Assembly (NCBI RefSeq): GCF_014078525.1
Contig: NZ_MU078696.1
Coordinates: 1-64,000, forward strand
Origin: Nitrosopumilus sp. b3
Lineage (GTDB): Archaea; Thermoproteota; Nitrososphaeria; Nitrososphaerales; Nitrosopumilaceae
DNA length: 64,000 bases
Direction of reading: 5' to 3'
Shown: positions 17,498 to 25,681 of the stretch, in pieces
How the letters are laid out: the number at the start of each line of letters is the position of its first letter
Position numbering within the stretch: position 1 is the stretch's first letter
Position numbers and translations under genes: made by a program
The notes under the pieces: model-generated
The model's input: the letters and a program-made list of their open reading frames with translations, nothing else
Told to the model about the DNA's origin: nothing
The model's database searches: none

Positions 17498-18859
17498 ATG
17501 CAATTGAGAATCCCTAGAATTGTTGTTGCAGGTGCTACAAGTGGGGTAGGAAAGACATCAATTACTTGCTCAATCATCTATGGTTTACAAAAAAAAAGTT
17601 TTACTGTTCAACCATTTAAGGTTGGACCTGATTATATCGATCCAGGTTATCTTTCAAGTATTTCTAACCGTGAAACATACAACTTGGATGCTTGGTTAAT
17701 GGGTGAAAATCAACTTTTGAATAGCTTTCTTTCAAACTCAAAATCTAATATTTCCGTTATAGAAGGTGTCATGGGATATTATGATGGATTTAGCGGTAAT
17801 TCAAACTATGCAAGCACTCATCATGTAGCATCTTTAACAAAATCCCCTGTCATATTGGTTTTAGATGCAAGCAAAACTTCCCGTTCCATTGCTGCTACTG
17901 CACTTGGATTTTTGAAATTTCATAAAAATTCTCGTATATCTGGGATTATTCTTAACAAAATAGGCAGTAAAAAACATGAACTTTTGTGTAGAAGTGCTCT
18001 AGAAAAAACTAAAATCCCAATAATTGGTGTAATTCCAAAAAATCCTTTATTGCAAATCCCATCTCGACATCTTGGATTAATTTCAACATTAGAGAGTAAA
18101 ATTCTCAAACAACAAATTCAAAAAACATCTAAAATTATTTTAAAAAACATTGATATAAATCAAATAATAAAAATTACAAAAAATTCATCTGATCTAAATA
18201 AAAAATCTAAACTAACACACAAAAAAGCAAAAACTACTATCGCTGTTGCTCTTGACACTTCATTTAATTTCTACTATCAAGATAATTTAGAAGCATTACG
18301 TCGTGAAGGTGCAAAAATAAAATTCTTTAGTCCTGTTAAAGATAAAAAAATCCCAAAATGTGATGGTCTTTACATTGGTGGTGGTTTTCCTGAAGTTCTA
18401 GGTAATTCTCTTGAAAAAAACCAAATCATGAAAAAATCAATAAAAAAATTATCTGAAGACAGTCTTCCTATTTATGCTGAATGTGGTGGATTAATGTATT
18501 TGACAAAATCCATATTATCTGAAAATAAAAAATACAAAATGATTGGCCTATTTGATGCTGAAACCAAAATGACAAAGAAAATGACACTAAATTATACAAA
18601 AGGTAAGATTATTTCAAAAAATTCAATATCTGAAAAACTCCATAATTTTCAAGGACATGAATTTCACTACTCTCATTTAGATTCTGTTTCATCTGACTCA
18701 AAATATGCTTATTCTTTAGAAATAGGTGAAGGAATTAAAAATCATCAGGATGGATTAATTCAAGATAATACTTTAGCATCCTATGGTCATCTCTATTTTG
18801 ATAGCTCAAATTATGCAGAAATTTTTGTTAAAAACTGTATAAAATATTCAAAGCGATGA
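17498..18859 (+). CDS. cobB: Cobyrinic acid a,c-diamide synthase
   Basis: Amidates the a and c side chains of the corrin ring using glutamine and ATP. The N-terminal half is a dethiobiotin-synthetase-like ATPase with the P-loop ATSGVGKTS, then KVGPDYIDPGY and EGVMGYYDG. The C-terminal half is a class-I-like glutaminase with the nucleophile elbow AECGGLMYL and the GHEFHYS segment. ATG at 17498 is chosen; a longer reading from TTG at 17486 would sit almost on the AT-rich box at 17474-17483. The 3' end overlaps the convergent cobH gene by 12 bases. Confidence 0.95.
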   Translation: MQLRIPRIVVAGATSGVGKTSITCSIIYGLQKKSFTVQPFKVGPDYIDPGYLSSISNRETYNLDAWLMGENQLLNSFLSNSKSNISVIEGVMGYYDGFSGNSNYASTHHVASLTKSPVILVLDASKTSRSIAATALGFLKFHKNSRISGIILNKIGSKKHELLCRSALEKTKIPIIGVIPKNPLLQIPSRHLGLISTLESKILKQQIQKTSKIILKNIDINQIIKITKNSSDLNKKSKLTHKKAKTTIAVALDTSFNFYYQDNLEALRREGAKIKFFSPVKDKKIPKCDGLYIGGGFPEVLGNSLEKNQIMKKSIKKLSEDSLPIYAECGGLMYLTKSILSENKKYKMIGLFDAETKMTKKMTLNYTKGKIISKNSISEKLHNFQGHEFHYSHLDSVSSDSKYAYSLEIGEGIKNHQDGLIQDNTLASYGHLYFDSSNYAEIFVKNCIKYSKR

Positions 18860-19489
18860 TTCCGCTCTAATAAGTTTGAAAATAGCATTAATTGTGGCAG
18901 ATACTGACGAACTTCCTCCTTTTCTACCCATATTTGTGATAAATGGAACTTCTTCCAACTTTGCTAGTTCTGCTTTTGATTCAGCAGCACAGATAAATCC
19001 TACTGGAATTCCAATAATTAAAGCAGGTTTTACTATGCCTTCTTTGACCATTTGAATTACTTCTAAAAGTGCTGTAGGAGCATTTCCTATCGCAACAACT
19101 CCTCCATCAATATCTGATATTGCTTCTCTCATTGATACTTGTGAGCGAGTTTTACCTTCTTTTTTTGCTAATTCCATAATTTCTGGTTTTGAAATATTGC
19201 AAACTATGTTATTTCCAAAATCTTTAGGATTTTGTTTATTCATTCCTCCAATTACTCCATTTACATCAACTACTATACTACAGCCATTTTTTAAAGCATT
19301 CATTCCACTTTGAATTGCATCTTTGTGAAAAATCAACTTATTTTTATCTGCAAAATCAAAATCAGCTGTTGAATGAATAATTCTTCTCACAATAGGCCAT
19401 TCTTTTTCATTGAATTCATGAGGGCCTATCTCATCTTCAATCATTTGCATACTTGCATCTTCAATTGATTGGCCTTTCTTAGTTTGCAT
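18848..19489 (-). CDS. cobH: Precorrin-8X/cobalt-precorrin-8 methylmutase
   Basis: Moves the C11 methyl group to C12 to give hydrogenobyrinate or cobyrinate. The conserved IIHSTADFDFA segment supplies the catalytic His. GGVVAIGNAPTAL and the VGFICAAESK segment are also characteristic. ATG at 19489 (213 residues) is chosen over TTG two codons upstream because GAGGT lies five bases before it. The start lies 11 bases inside the end of cbiX, so translation is coupled. The 3' end overlaps cobB by 12 bases. Confidence 0.95.
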   Translation of the reverse strand: MQTKKGQSIEDASMQMIEDEIGPHEFNEKEWPIVRRIIHSTADFDFADKNKLIFHKDAIQSGMNALKNGCSIVVDVNGVIGGMNKQNPKDFGNNIVCNISKPEIMELAKKEGKTRSQVSMREAISDIDGGVVAIGNAPTALLEVIQMVKEGIVKPALIIGIPVGFICAAESKAELAKLEEVPFITNMGRKGGSSSVSATINAIFKLIRAESSL

Positions 19490-20231
19490 CTTCAACCTCT
19501 TTTGCTCTCTCTAATATCAAATCTATCATTTTTTGATCTGTTCCTATATGTTTTGTAATGTATGCCTTCTTTATTGTAGATTTTTCAAGTGCTGGAATCA
19601 AATCATTATTAATATCAGTTTTAACATGTGCACCTTCATGAAGAAAATAAAAAACAATTATCAACACTTTGGGATTGTCTTTTTCACATTTTTTGATTCC
19701 TTCAAAAATATCAGGCTGTTCTATTTCCAGCCAACACCTGCTAACATTCCTGTAGGAATCTGTCAATTCATTTACAATGTAATCTAATGATCTCTGTGCA
19801 TTAGGATCTTTACTACCGTGCCCAATTATCATTACATCCACTTCCTTATTTGGAAGTATAACTTCATTTTCTTGCAGAGTTGTAGATATTCTGTTTTCAA
19901 CAACATCTACCAAAGTTTTATGCATGCTCATTTGTTTTGTGACTAGAAATTTTACTTTGGTGTCTTTTTGAAATTTCATTACATCAGTTACCGCATTTTT
20001 TACTTTTTTACCAGGATACAAAAAGTATGGAACTATAGTTAAGGAATCTATATCTTGTTTTAGACATTTAGGAATTCTATCTTCAATGTATGGAGGCTCT
20101 ACCTCAAGAAAACAAAAATCAGTAAAAACATAGTCACCTTTAGCCTTGATTCCTTTACAAATTACTTCTAATTCTTCAGAAGCTTCTCTTTCTCTACTTC
20201 CTCTATCAATCAATAATAACCCTTTTTTCAA
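19479..20231 (-). CDS. cbiX: Sirohydrochlorin cobaltochelatase CbiX, two-domain form
   Basis: Inserts Co2+ into sirohydrochlorin, the first committed step of the early-cobalt B12 route. The 250 residues hold two repeats of the chelatase fold. The second repeat has the usual IGHGSKD (about residue 138). The first reads LLIDRGSRE where family members usually have HGSR, so its His is replaced by Arg. A second active-site His region is visible in the second repeat (FYFLHEGAHVKTD). The start is TTG, overlapping the cbiG stop, and the end overlaps cobH: a tight operon. Confidence 0.9.
   Translation of the reverse strand: MKKGLLLIDRGSREREASEELEVICKGIKAKGDYVFTDFCFLEVEPPYIEDRIPKCLKQDIDSLTIVPYFLYPGKKVKNAVTDVMKFQKDTKVKFLVTKQMSMHKTLVDVVENRISTTLQENEVILPNKEVDVMIIGHGSKDPNAQRSLDYIVNELTDSYRNVSRCWLEIEQPDIFEGIKKCEKDNPKVLIIVFYFLHEGAHVKTDINNDLIPALEKSTIKKAYITKHIGTDQKMIDLILERAKEVEDAN
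19495..19499 (-). promoter_or_regulatory. Shine-Dalgarno site deciding the cobH start
   Basis: On the minus strand GAGGT lies five bases before the ATG at 19489, inside the end of cbiX. It favours this ATG over the TTG two codons upstream. Confidence 0.5.
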
Positions 20232-21280
20232 TTCATAATCCTCGCTATTGCTATTGTCAAATTTGGTGGGAATTTCTGTTTTTCTACAATTAATTCTCCT
20301 CCAGAAACCTTGATTGCAGCAGCTTCAGAAACACTTGCAGTTCCCTCAAATGCTTTTACTGTTTCAGAAGGGTTTGGTGCAGAAATCTCTGCCAAGTTTT
20401 CTCTATCTACATATTCTACTGGAATTCCCATTTCTTTACCAAGATCAATTAATCCTTGTACATCTTGTGGTTTTTTTATTGATACTAATTTTGCAATAGA
20501 TTTTGAACTAAGTTTGAATTTTTCCAAACAAGTTTCAATTCCTTCTCTAATAGTTTCTTTTGTAGTATCCCAATGTAATCCGATTCCGATTACTAAACTT
20601 GGAGGACGATAAACCACAGATTCTTTTATTATATCATCATCTATTATTTTGTCAGAAATTATCAAACATGCTTTTGAATTTGATTTTTTTAAATCTTCAA
20701 TATTTTCATAAATTACAACATTCTTTGGTAATTTTTTATACCAATCTTTATTCCCTGTATCTTGAAGAACACCTATGGACTCTTCATTTACCATATGTGC
20801 ACTAATTTTTGTTACAGTAGAATCATCATCAATTTTCCAACCAAATTCTTTTCCAACCAAATCAACAGATATTGTTTTGTTTACATCTGCTGCAGTGGTA
20901 ATTACTGATATTGCCCCAAGTTTTTCTGCAATTTCTTCTGTAAGTTCATTAGCACCTCCAATATGTCCAGATAAAACACTAATAACAAAATTCATTTTAT
21001 CATCAATTACAATTACAGCAGGATCCGTTTTTTTATCTTTCAAATGTGGTGCAATTAATCTAATGACTGCACCTAATGAAAAAAGACAAATTAATGCATT
21101 ATTCCTCTTGAAAAGTTCAACAATTTTCTCAGATGTAGGCTCAGAATACCATATTATTTCATTATTCTCATTTGATAGTTTTGATGGTGCAAAAATTTTC
21201 CAGTGTGGAAATAACTCCTTTAGATTTTCACCAATTTTTACTCCATTTTTAGTAATAGCAAGTACCGAAGTTTTTTCCAT
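20228..21280 (-). CDS. cbiG: Cobalt-precorrin 5A hydrolase CbiG
   Basis: Opens the delta-lactone of cobalt-precorrin-5A and releases acetaldehyde. Visible family blocks are the N-terminal LFSLGAVIRLIAPHLKDKKTDPAV, the VSVLSGHIGGAN-type segment (ISVLSGHIGGAN), the ITTAADV block, and the C-terminal GIGLHWDTTKE domain. ATG at 21280 is preferred to a TTG two codons earlier. It lies 31 bases after cbiD and overlaps the start of cbiX. Confidence 0.94.
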   Translation of the reverse strand: MEKTSVLAITKNGVKIGENLKELFPHWKIFAPSKLSNENNEIIWYSEPTSEKIVELFKRNNALICLFSLGAVIRLIAPHLKDKKTDPAVIVIDDKMNFVISVLSGHIGGANELTEEIAEKLGAISVITTAADVNKTISVDLVGKEFGWKIDDDSTVTKISAHMVNEESIGVLQDTGNKDWYKKLPKNVVIYENIEDLKKSNSKACLIISDKIIDDDIIKESVVYRPPSLVIGIGLHWDTTKETIREGIETCLEKFKLSSKSIAKLVSIKKPQDVQGLIDLGKEMGIPVEYVDRENLAEISAPNPSETVKAFEGTASVSEAAAIKVSGGELIVEKQKFPPNLTIAIARIMN

Positions 21281-21311
21281 ATTCAAAATCTTCCAGCTTT
21301 AATAAAATACC

Positions 21312-22415
21312 TTACTCTTCAGATTTTCTAGCTAAAATATTCCCATTAAAATCAAAAAGTATTACTTCAATTGGAACCTTTCCTTCTGAATGCTTTCTCA
21401 TATGTTTATGCGTCTCACCACAAATTAAATCAAAAAAACCTTCTATCTTATTTTCTAGAATTATCTCCGAGACATGTCTTGCTGTATTAGCTTTTTTGAT
21501 TTTTTGAATAACATTTTCATTTGCGTTACACCTTTTTGCTAATTCAGATAGAAAACTCATATCGACTTTTGATCCTTTCACATGCGTTTGTTTTACCCCT
21601 GCCGCCATTTTTGCAAGTTTTCCGATAAAGCCAACTACATATGCTTTTTTGATATTTTTTTTACTGCATTGCTGAATAGTATATCCCGAAAAATCCCCCA
21701 TCTGAACAAAACAATGCTCAGGTAAATCTACTATCTTTTTTGCAAAATCTTCACTTCTACCCCCAGTTGTAAGTACAACAGTATCATTCCCCATTGCAAT
21801 TGCAACATCTAGATTTTGCCTAATTGATGCTGCATAAGATGCAGTTGAAAATGGAATTACTATACCACTAGTTCCTAAAATTGAAATTCCGTTAATTATT
21901 CCTAATCTAGGATTATCTGTTTTAGGTCCTAACTCTTTACCTTTAGGAACCGAAATTACAACTCTAATTCCATTTTTCAAAAGAATTTCTTTCCCAGTTT
22001 CTCTTAAATTTTCTGTAATCATTTTTTTCGGAACAGGATTTATTGCAGGTTTATTAATTTCTAAACCTAATCCTGGTTTGGTTACAATTCCTACTCCTTC
22101 TCCACCATCAATTTCAATTTCGTTTATTTTGTTAGTTATTGATAATTCAACAATTATCTCTGCCCCATGGGTTACATCCGGATCATCCCCACCATTTTTA
22201 ATCACAGAGCATTTTGCATTATTCATTTCATATTCACAGGAATGCACAGGAATCTGAATGAAAGATCGTTTTGGTAATAGAATATCGACATTTTCTATTT
22301 CCTTTTGATTTATTATTGCCAATAATGCTGCTTTAGCTGCTGCAGTTGCTGAACTTCCAGTAGTATACCCTGTCTTTAGTTTTACCCTTTCTTCTTCCAC
22401 ATATGTTAATTTCAT
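21312..22415 (-). CDS. cbiD: Cobalt-precorrin-5B C1-methyltransferase CbiD
   Basis: Methylates C1 of the corrin precursor in the early-cobalt route. The 367 residues start with the signature LKTGYTTGSSATAAAKAAL. They continue with the KNGGDDPDVTHGAEI block, GVGIVTKPGL and the TTGGRSE segment, all typical of CbiD. It starts at ATG. It is the first gene of the minus-strand operon cbiD-cbiG-cbiX-cobH and is divergent from the SDR gene at 22495. Confidence 0.95.
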   Translation of the reverse strand: MKLTYVEEERVKLKTGYTTGSSATAAAKAALLAIINQKEIENVDILLPKRSFIQIPVHSCEYEMNNAKCSVIKNGGDDPDVTHGAEIIVELSITNKINEIEIDGGEGVGIVTKPGLGLEINKPAINPVPKKMITENLRETGKEILLKNGIRVVISVPKGKELGPKTDNPRLGIINGISILGTSGIVIPFSTASYAASIRQNLDVAIAMGNDTVVLTTGGRSEDFAKKIVDLPEHCFVQMGDFSGYTIQQCSKKNIKKAYVVGFIGKLAKMAAGVKQTHVKGSKVDMSFLSELAKRCNANENVIQKIKKANTARHVSEIILENKIEGFFDLICGETHKHMRKHSEGKVPIEVILFDFNGNILARKSEE

Positions 22416-22494
22416 TTTATGGTATTAACTCTTATTTCAAAATTTTTGAGAATCAACTAAATAGATTTAAAATTAAATCAAACTTGGTTCAATT

Positions 22495-23364
22495 ATGGTT
22501 AATTATCAGAAGATTGTTGTAACTGGAGCAAGTGGATTCATTGCAAAAAATCTTAGAAAACATCTATCTGCAAATAACATCGAATTAATCTCAATATCCA
22601 GAAATGATTTCAAAAATTTCAAATGTGAATCTAAAATTATCTCAAACTATTATAATGAAAAAAATTTACTTAAAAAAATTAAAAATTCAGATGCATTAAT
22701 CCATCTTGTAGGAATAGGTAAACAATCTGTTAACACTGATTATCATATAGTGAATACTGGATTAACAAACCATATGGTTAACTTGAGTAAAAAAGCTAAG
22801 ATTAAAAAAATTGTTTATTTGAGTGGATTAGGCGTTTCTTCAAATACCTCATTAGGTTATTTTATTTCCAAGTATAATGCTGAACAACAAATCATTAATT
22901 CTGGATTAAATTTCACCATCTTTAGACCATCATATATTATTGGAAAAGATGATTATTTTACAAAATATCTAAAAAAACAAGTTAAAAAAGGTGAAATCAA
23001 AATTCCAGGCTCTGGAAAGTATTCAATTCAACCAATTCATATCAATGATGTTGTAAAAATTATTTTCAAATCATTTTCTGAAGAAAAATTTAAGAATAAA
23101 ATTATTGATCTTGTAGGTTCTGAGACTATTACTTTTGAAAAATATGTAAAATTATTTTCTAAAGGAACTAACACGAATATTAAAAAAATTAATTTGGAAA
23201 ATTCATATCATGATGCAATTACTAATCCAAAATCCGATTTTGGAATTGATGATCTCAATATTCTAATTGGTAATTTCCAAGGTAATTATACCAAATTAAA
23301 AAAACTAACTGGTATGAAATTTGAATCTGTGATAAAACTATTAGAGTCCGGCAGATTGCTTTAA
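22495..23364 (+). CDS. NAD-dependent epimerase/dehydratase (atypical SDR)
   Basis: 289-residue Rossmann protein with the nucleotide motif GASGFIAK (residues 11-18), a VYLSGLG strand and a YFISK match to the YxxxK catalytic pair. The RPSYIIG segment and the general shape resemble NDUFA9/complex-I-type and sugar-epimerase-like atypical SDRs. Substrate unknown. It starts at ATG. An AT-rich box (TTTAAAATTA) lies about 25 bases upstream. The last 24 bases overlap the convergent metK gene. Confidence 0.8.
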   Translation: MVNYQKIVVTGASGFIAKNLRKHLSANNIELISISRNDFKNFKCESKIISNYYNEKNLLKKIKNSDALIHLVGIGKQSVNTDYHIVNTGLTNHMVNLSKKAKIKKIVYLSGLGVSSNTSLGYFISKYNAEQQIINSGLNFTIFRPSYIIGKDDYFTKYLKKQVKKGEIKIPGSGKYSIQPIHINDVVKIIFKSFSEEKFKNKIIDLVGSETITFEKYVKLFSKGTNTNIKKINLENSYHDAITNPKSDFGIDDLNILIGNFQGNYTKLKKLTGMKFESVIKLLESGRLL

Positions 23365-24507
23365 TACTGCAGCCTTGTCTGTTTTTTCCCAACTAAATTC
23401 AGGCTCGTTTCTTCCAAAATGACCGTATGACGCAGTTTTTTTATAAATTGGTCTTTTCAAATCTAATTGAGAAATAATGCCTGAAGGCTTCATATCAAAA
23501 TTCTTTCTAACCAAGTCTTCGATTTGATTTTCTGGAATTTTGTTTGTTCCAAATGTATTTACGTAAAGTGACACTGGTTCTGCAACCCCAATTGCATATG
23601 CTAATTGGACCTCGCACCTATCGGCTAGTTCTGCTGCTACAAGATTCTTGGCTATATATCTACACATGTAACATGCTGATCTATCAACTTTGGAGGGATC
23701 CTTTCCTGAAAAAGCTCCACCTCCATGTCTTCCAAATCCTCCATAAGTATCAACAATAATTTTTCTTCCAGTTAAACCTGCATCACCATGCGGACCACCA
23801 ATTACAAATTTACCAGTTGGATTGATGTGAATTTTTATTTCATCATTCCAAAGATTTCCTAAAACCGGCTTGATTACTTTATCTATTATTTCATTTGTTA
23901 TTTGTTCTTGAGAAATTTCTGGTGCATGTTGTGTTGAAACTACGACAGTTTCAATTTTTACTGGTTTGTTGTCTTCATATCTGACAGAAACTTGGGTTTT
24001 CCCATCAGGTCTTGCCCAAGGAAGTACATGATTTTTTCTAACTTCAGATAATTTCTGTGCAAGTTTCTGTGATAGTAGAATTGGCATTGGCATAAGCTCT
24101 GCTGTTTCATTTGTTGCATAGCCAAACATTAATCCTTGATCCCCCGCACCCTGCTCTTTTTCTTCAGTAGCTGTAACCCCCTGACTGATATCTGGGCTTT
24201 GAGAATGCAAACGTAGTGTTATCTCACAAGTTTCTGTATCAAACATCAAATCTTTGTTATCATATCCGATATCTCTAATTGTTTTTCTAACTAATTCTTC
24301 TTGAGATTTTTTATCAAAATTTGCTTTAGATGTTACCTCGCCTGCAACTGCTACAAAGTCTGTAGTTACCATTGTTTCAACAGCTACTCTTGAATCTGGA
24401 TCTTGTTTGAGGAATTCATCTAAGAATGCATCTGAGATATTATCACATATTTTATCAGGATGTCCTTCTGTTACTGATTCAGATGTGAATAGAAAGCTGT
24501 TAGTCAT
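23341..24507 (-). CDS. metK: S-adenosylmethionine synthetase, bacterial/eukaryotic type
   Basis: Makes SAM from methionine and ATP. The 388 residues have the classical MetK motifs: [13 protein letters not shown] at the N terminus (His16), GAGDQG at 120-125, [21 protein letters not shown], and the [16 protein letters not shown] loop. This is the canonical MetK family and not the divergent family used by many archaea. It starts at ATG. It is followed upstream by the Sm-like gene in the same direction, 17 bases apart. SAM would feed the cobalamin methyltransferases and both radical SAM enzymes here. Confidence 0.97.
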   Translation of the reverse strand: MTNSFLFTSESVTEGHPDKICDNISDAFLDEFLKQDPDSRVAVETMVTTDFVAVAGEVTSKANFDKKSQEELVRKTIRDIGYDNKDLMFDTETCEITLRLHSQSPDISQGVTATEEKEQGAGDQGLMFGYATNETAELMPMPILLSQKLAQKLSEVRKNHVLPWARPDGKTQVSVRYEDNKPVKIETVVVSTQHAPEISQEQITNEIIDKVIKPVLGNLWNDEIKIHINPTGKFVIGGPHGDAGLTGRKIIVDTYGGFGRHGGGAFSGKDPSKVDRSACYMCRYIAKNLVAAELADRCEVQLAYAIGVAEPVSLYVNTFGTNKIPENQIEDLVRKNFDMKPSGIISQLDLKRPIYKKTASYGHFGRNEPEFSWEKTDKAAVLKQSAGL

Positions 24508-24524
24508 TAAATCGCCCCTGTTAA

Positions 24525-24770
24525 CTAGAGTTCATTTTCTAGTTTGATAAATAAGACGTTATTGCCTCTTACGATAACTCTTCCATAATTTGCAATTGTT
24601 TTACCATCATGAAGCTCTTCAGCATCAGTCATAATCAAATTCATGTATGAATCAACATTGTCCATTTTTCCTTTATACTCTACTTCGTTTTTTAGTCTCA
24701 CTGTAACTTTCTTCTTTGTACTTTTTTGAAGAGTTGTTAGAGGTCTTTTTGCACTATTTGTTTGGGACAC
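24525..24770 (-). CDS. Sm-like archaeal protein (SmAP/LSm)
   Basis: 81-residue Sm-fold RNA-binding protein, expected to form a ring. Sm1 is seen in [26 protein letters not shown] and Sm2 in [13 protein letters not shown], with the conserved Asp-x-Tyr-Met-Asn and Arg-Gly-Asn. The start appears to be GTG. It lies just upstream of metK in the same direction. Archaeal SmAPs bind U-rich RNA; the partners here are unknown. Confidence 0.93.
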   Translation of the reverse strand: MSQTNSAKRPLTTLQKSTKKKVTVRLKNEVEYKGKMDNVDSYMNLIMTDAEELHDGKTIANYGRVIVRGNNVLFIKLENEL

Positions 24771-24878
24771 TAATTGTTCACTTGTTTTGAAACTTTTTTC
24801 TCTTGAATAAAAGCCTTACCTCGTTTGTAAAAATTGAAATTCCTTAAATTTTTTCTTCTTTTTCTAATAATTATACAA

Positions 24879-25538
24879 ATGATCCCTACTGGTTTACAAA
24901 AATTAGATGAATTCTTGTCTGGGGGAATTCCTGATGGCGTGATTGTTGATATTTTTGGTGGGAATGGAACTGGAAAAACTCAACTTCTTTTACAATTATG
25001 TATGAATTCAATTAAAAGTGGTGGAAATGTTTTGTATTTGGATACAACTGGTGGATTTAGACCTGAAAGAATTTTAGAAATTCAAAAACACTTTGGAATC
25101 GAATTTGATTATCTTGAAAAAATCACTGTATCTAGAATTAGAAATACTTCAGAACAAATTAAATCAATTAACAATTTTGGAAAAAATCATTTCTCATTAA
25201 TAGTAATTGATAATATTACTGATTTATTTTCATATGAATACAAAAACGATGAAACCATATTTGAAAAAAATTCATTATTTATGAAATATTTGAATCAGTT
25301 GTCAAAATTTGCAATTACCAACAAAATTCCAATTATAATTACTAATATGATTAGAATCCTTGAAGATAAAGAAGTAGAAAATATGAAAAGTGCAATTGAT
25401 CCTTTTACACATATCAAAATACATCTATCTAAAAACTCATCAAAATTTCAAGGCCAAATTTATTGGGCATTTGATAAACAATCTTTTTCTTACACAATCA
25501 ATAAAATGGGTTTATCACATAATTCTGAAGATATTTAA
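24879..25538 (+). CDS. radB: RadB-like RecA-family ATPase
   Basis: 219-residue RecA/RadA core without the N-terminal DNA-binding domain, the layout of archaeal RadB, a recombination mediator. The protein opens with IPTGLQKLDEFLSGGIPDG. The Walker A is GGNGTGKTQ, and a Walker-B-like LIVIDNIT strand follows at about residue 125. ATG at 24879 is chosen; upstream codons would add a Phe/Leu-rich stretch that does not belong to the family. A KaiC-like ATPase is the alternative. It sits in front of a helicase and convergent RPA, supporting a DNA-repair role. Confidence 0.8.
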   Translation: MIPTGLQKLDEFLSGGIPDGVIVDIFGGNGTGKTQLLLQLCMNSIKSGGNVLYLDTTGGFRPERILEIQKHFGIEFDYLEKITVSRIRNTSEQIKSINNFGKNHFSLIVIDNITDLFSYEYKNDETIFEKNSLFMKYLNQLSKFAITNKIPIIITNMIRILEDKEVENMKSAIDPFTHIKIHLSKNSSKFQGQIYWAFDKQSFSYTINKMGLSHNSEDI

Positions 25539-25561
25539 CGGTCAATCATAATATTTTATCA

Positions 25562-25681
25562 ATGGCAGGAATTTTTGATTCAATTCCAATAATCACTGTT
25601 GTATTATTTACACTTGGATTGATTGGTGTTATTGTTTATGCGAGATCACAAAGAAACACAACAGACGAATCAGATTCTTGA
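25562..25681 (+). CDS. Single-span membrane miniprotein (39 aa)
   Basis: Short frame starting at ATG 25562, 23 bases after radB: MAGIFDSIPIITVVLF then GLIGVIVYARS, and a polar acidic tail ending ESDS. Residues 8-27 form one clear transmembrane helix followed by Arg, so the tail is probably cytoplasmic. The last 44 bases overlap the start of the helicase gene in another frame. No family is recognised. The sharp hydrophobic-to-polar pattern and the ATG make it a plausible real gene, but this is not proven. Confidence 0.55.
   Translation: MAGIFDSIPIITVVLFTLGLIGVIVYARSQRNTTDESDS

Noticed and set aside
20310-21302. Antisense ORFs over cbiG, including a 175-residue one
   Set aside because: They are the complement of a gene with a clear family match; Ser/Phe-rich composition is typical of antisense frames in AT-rich DNA.
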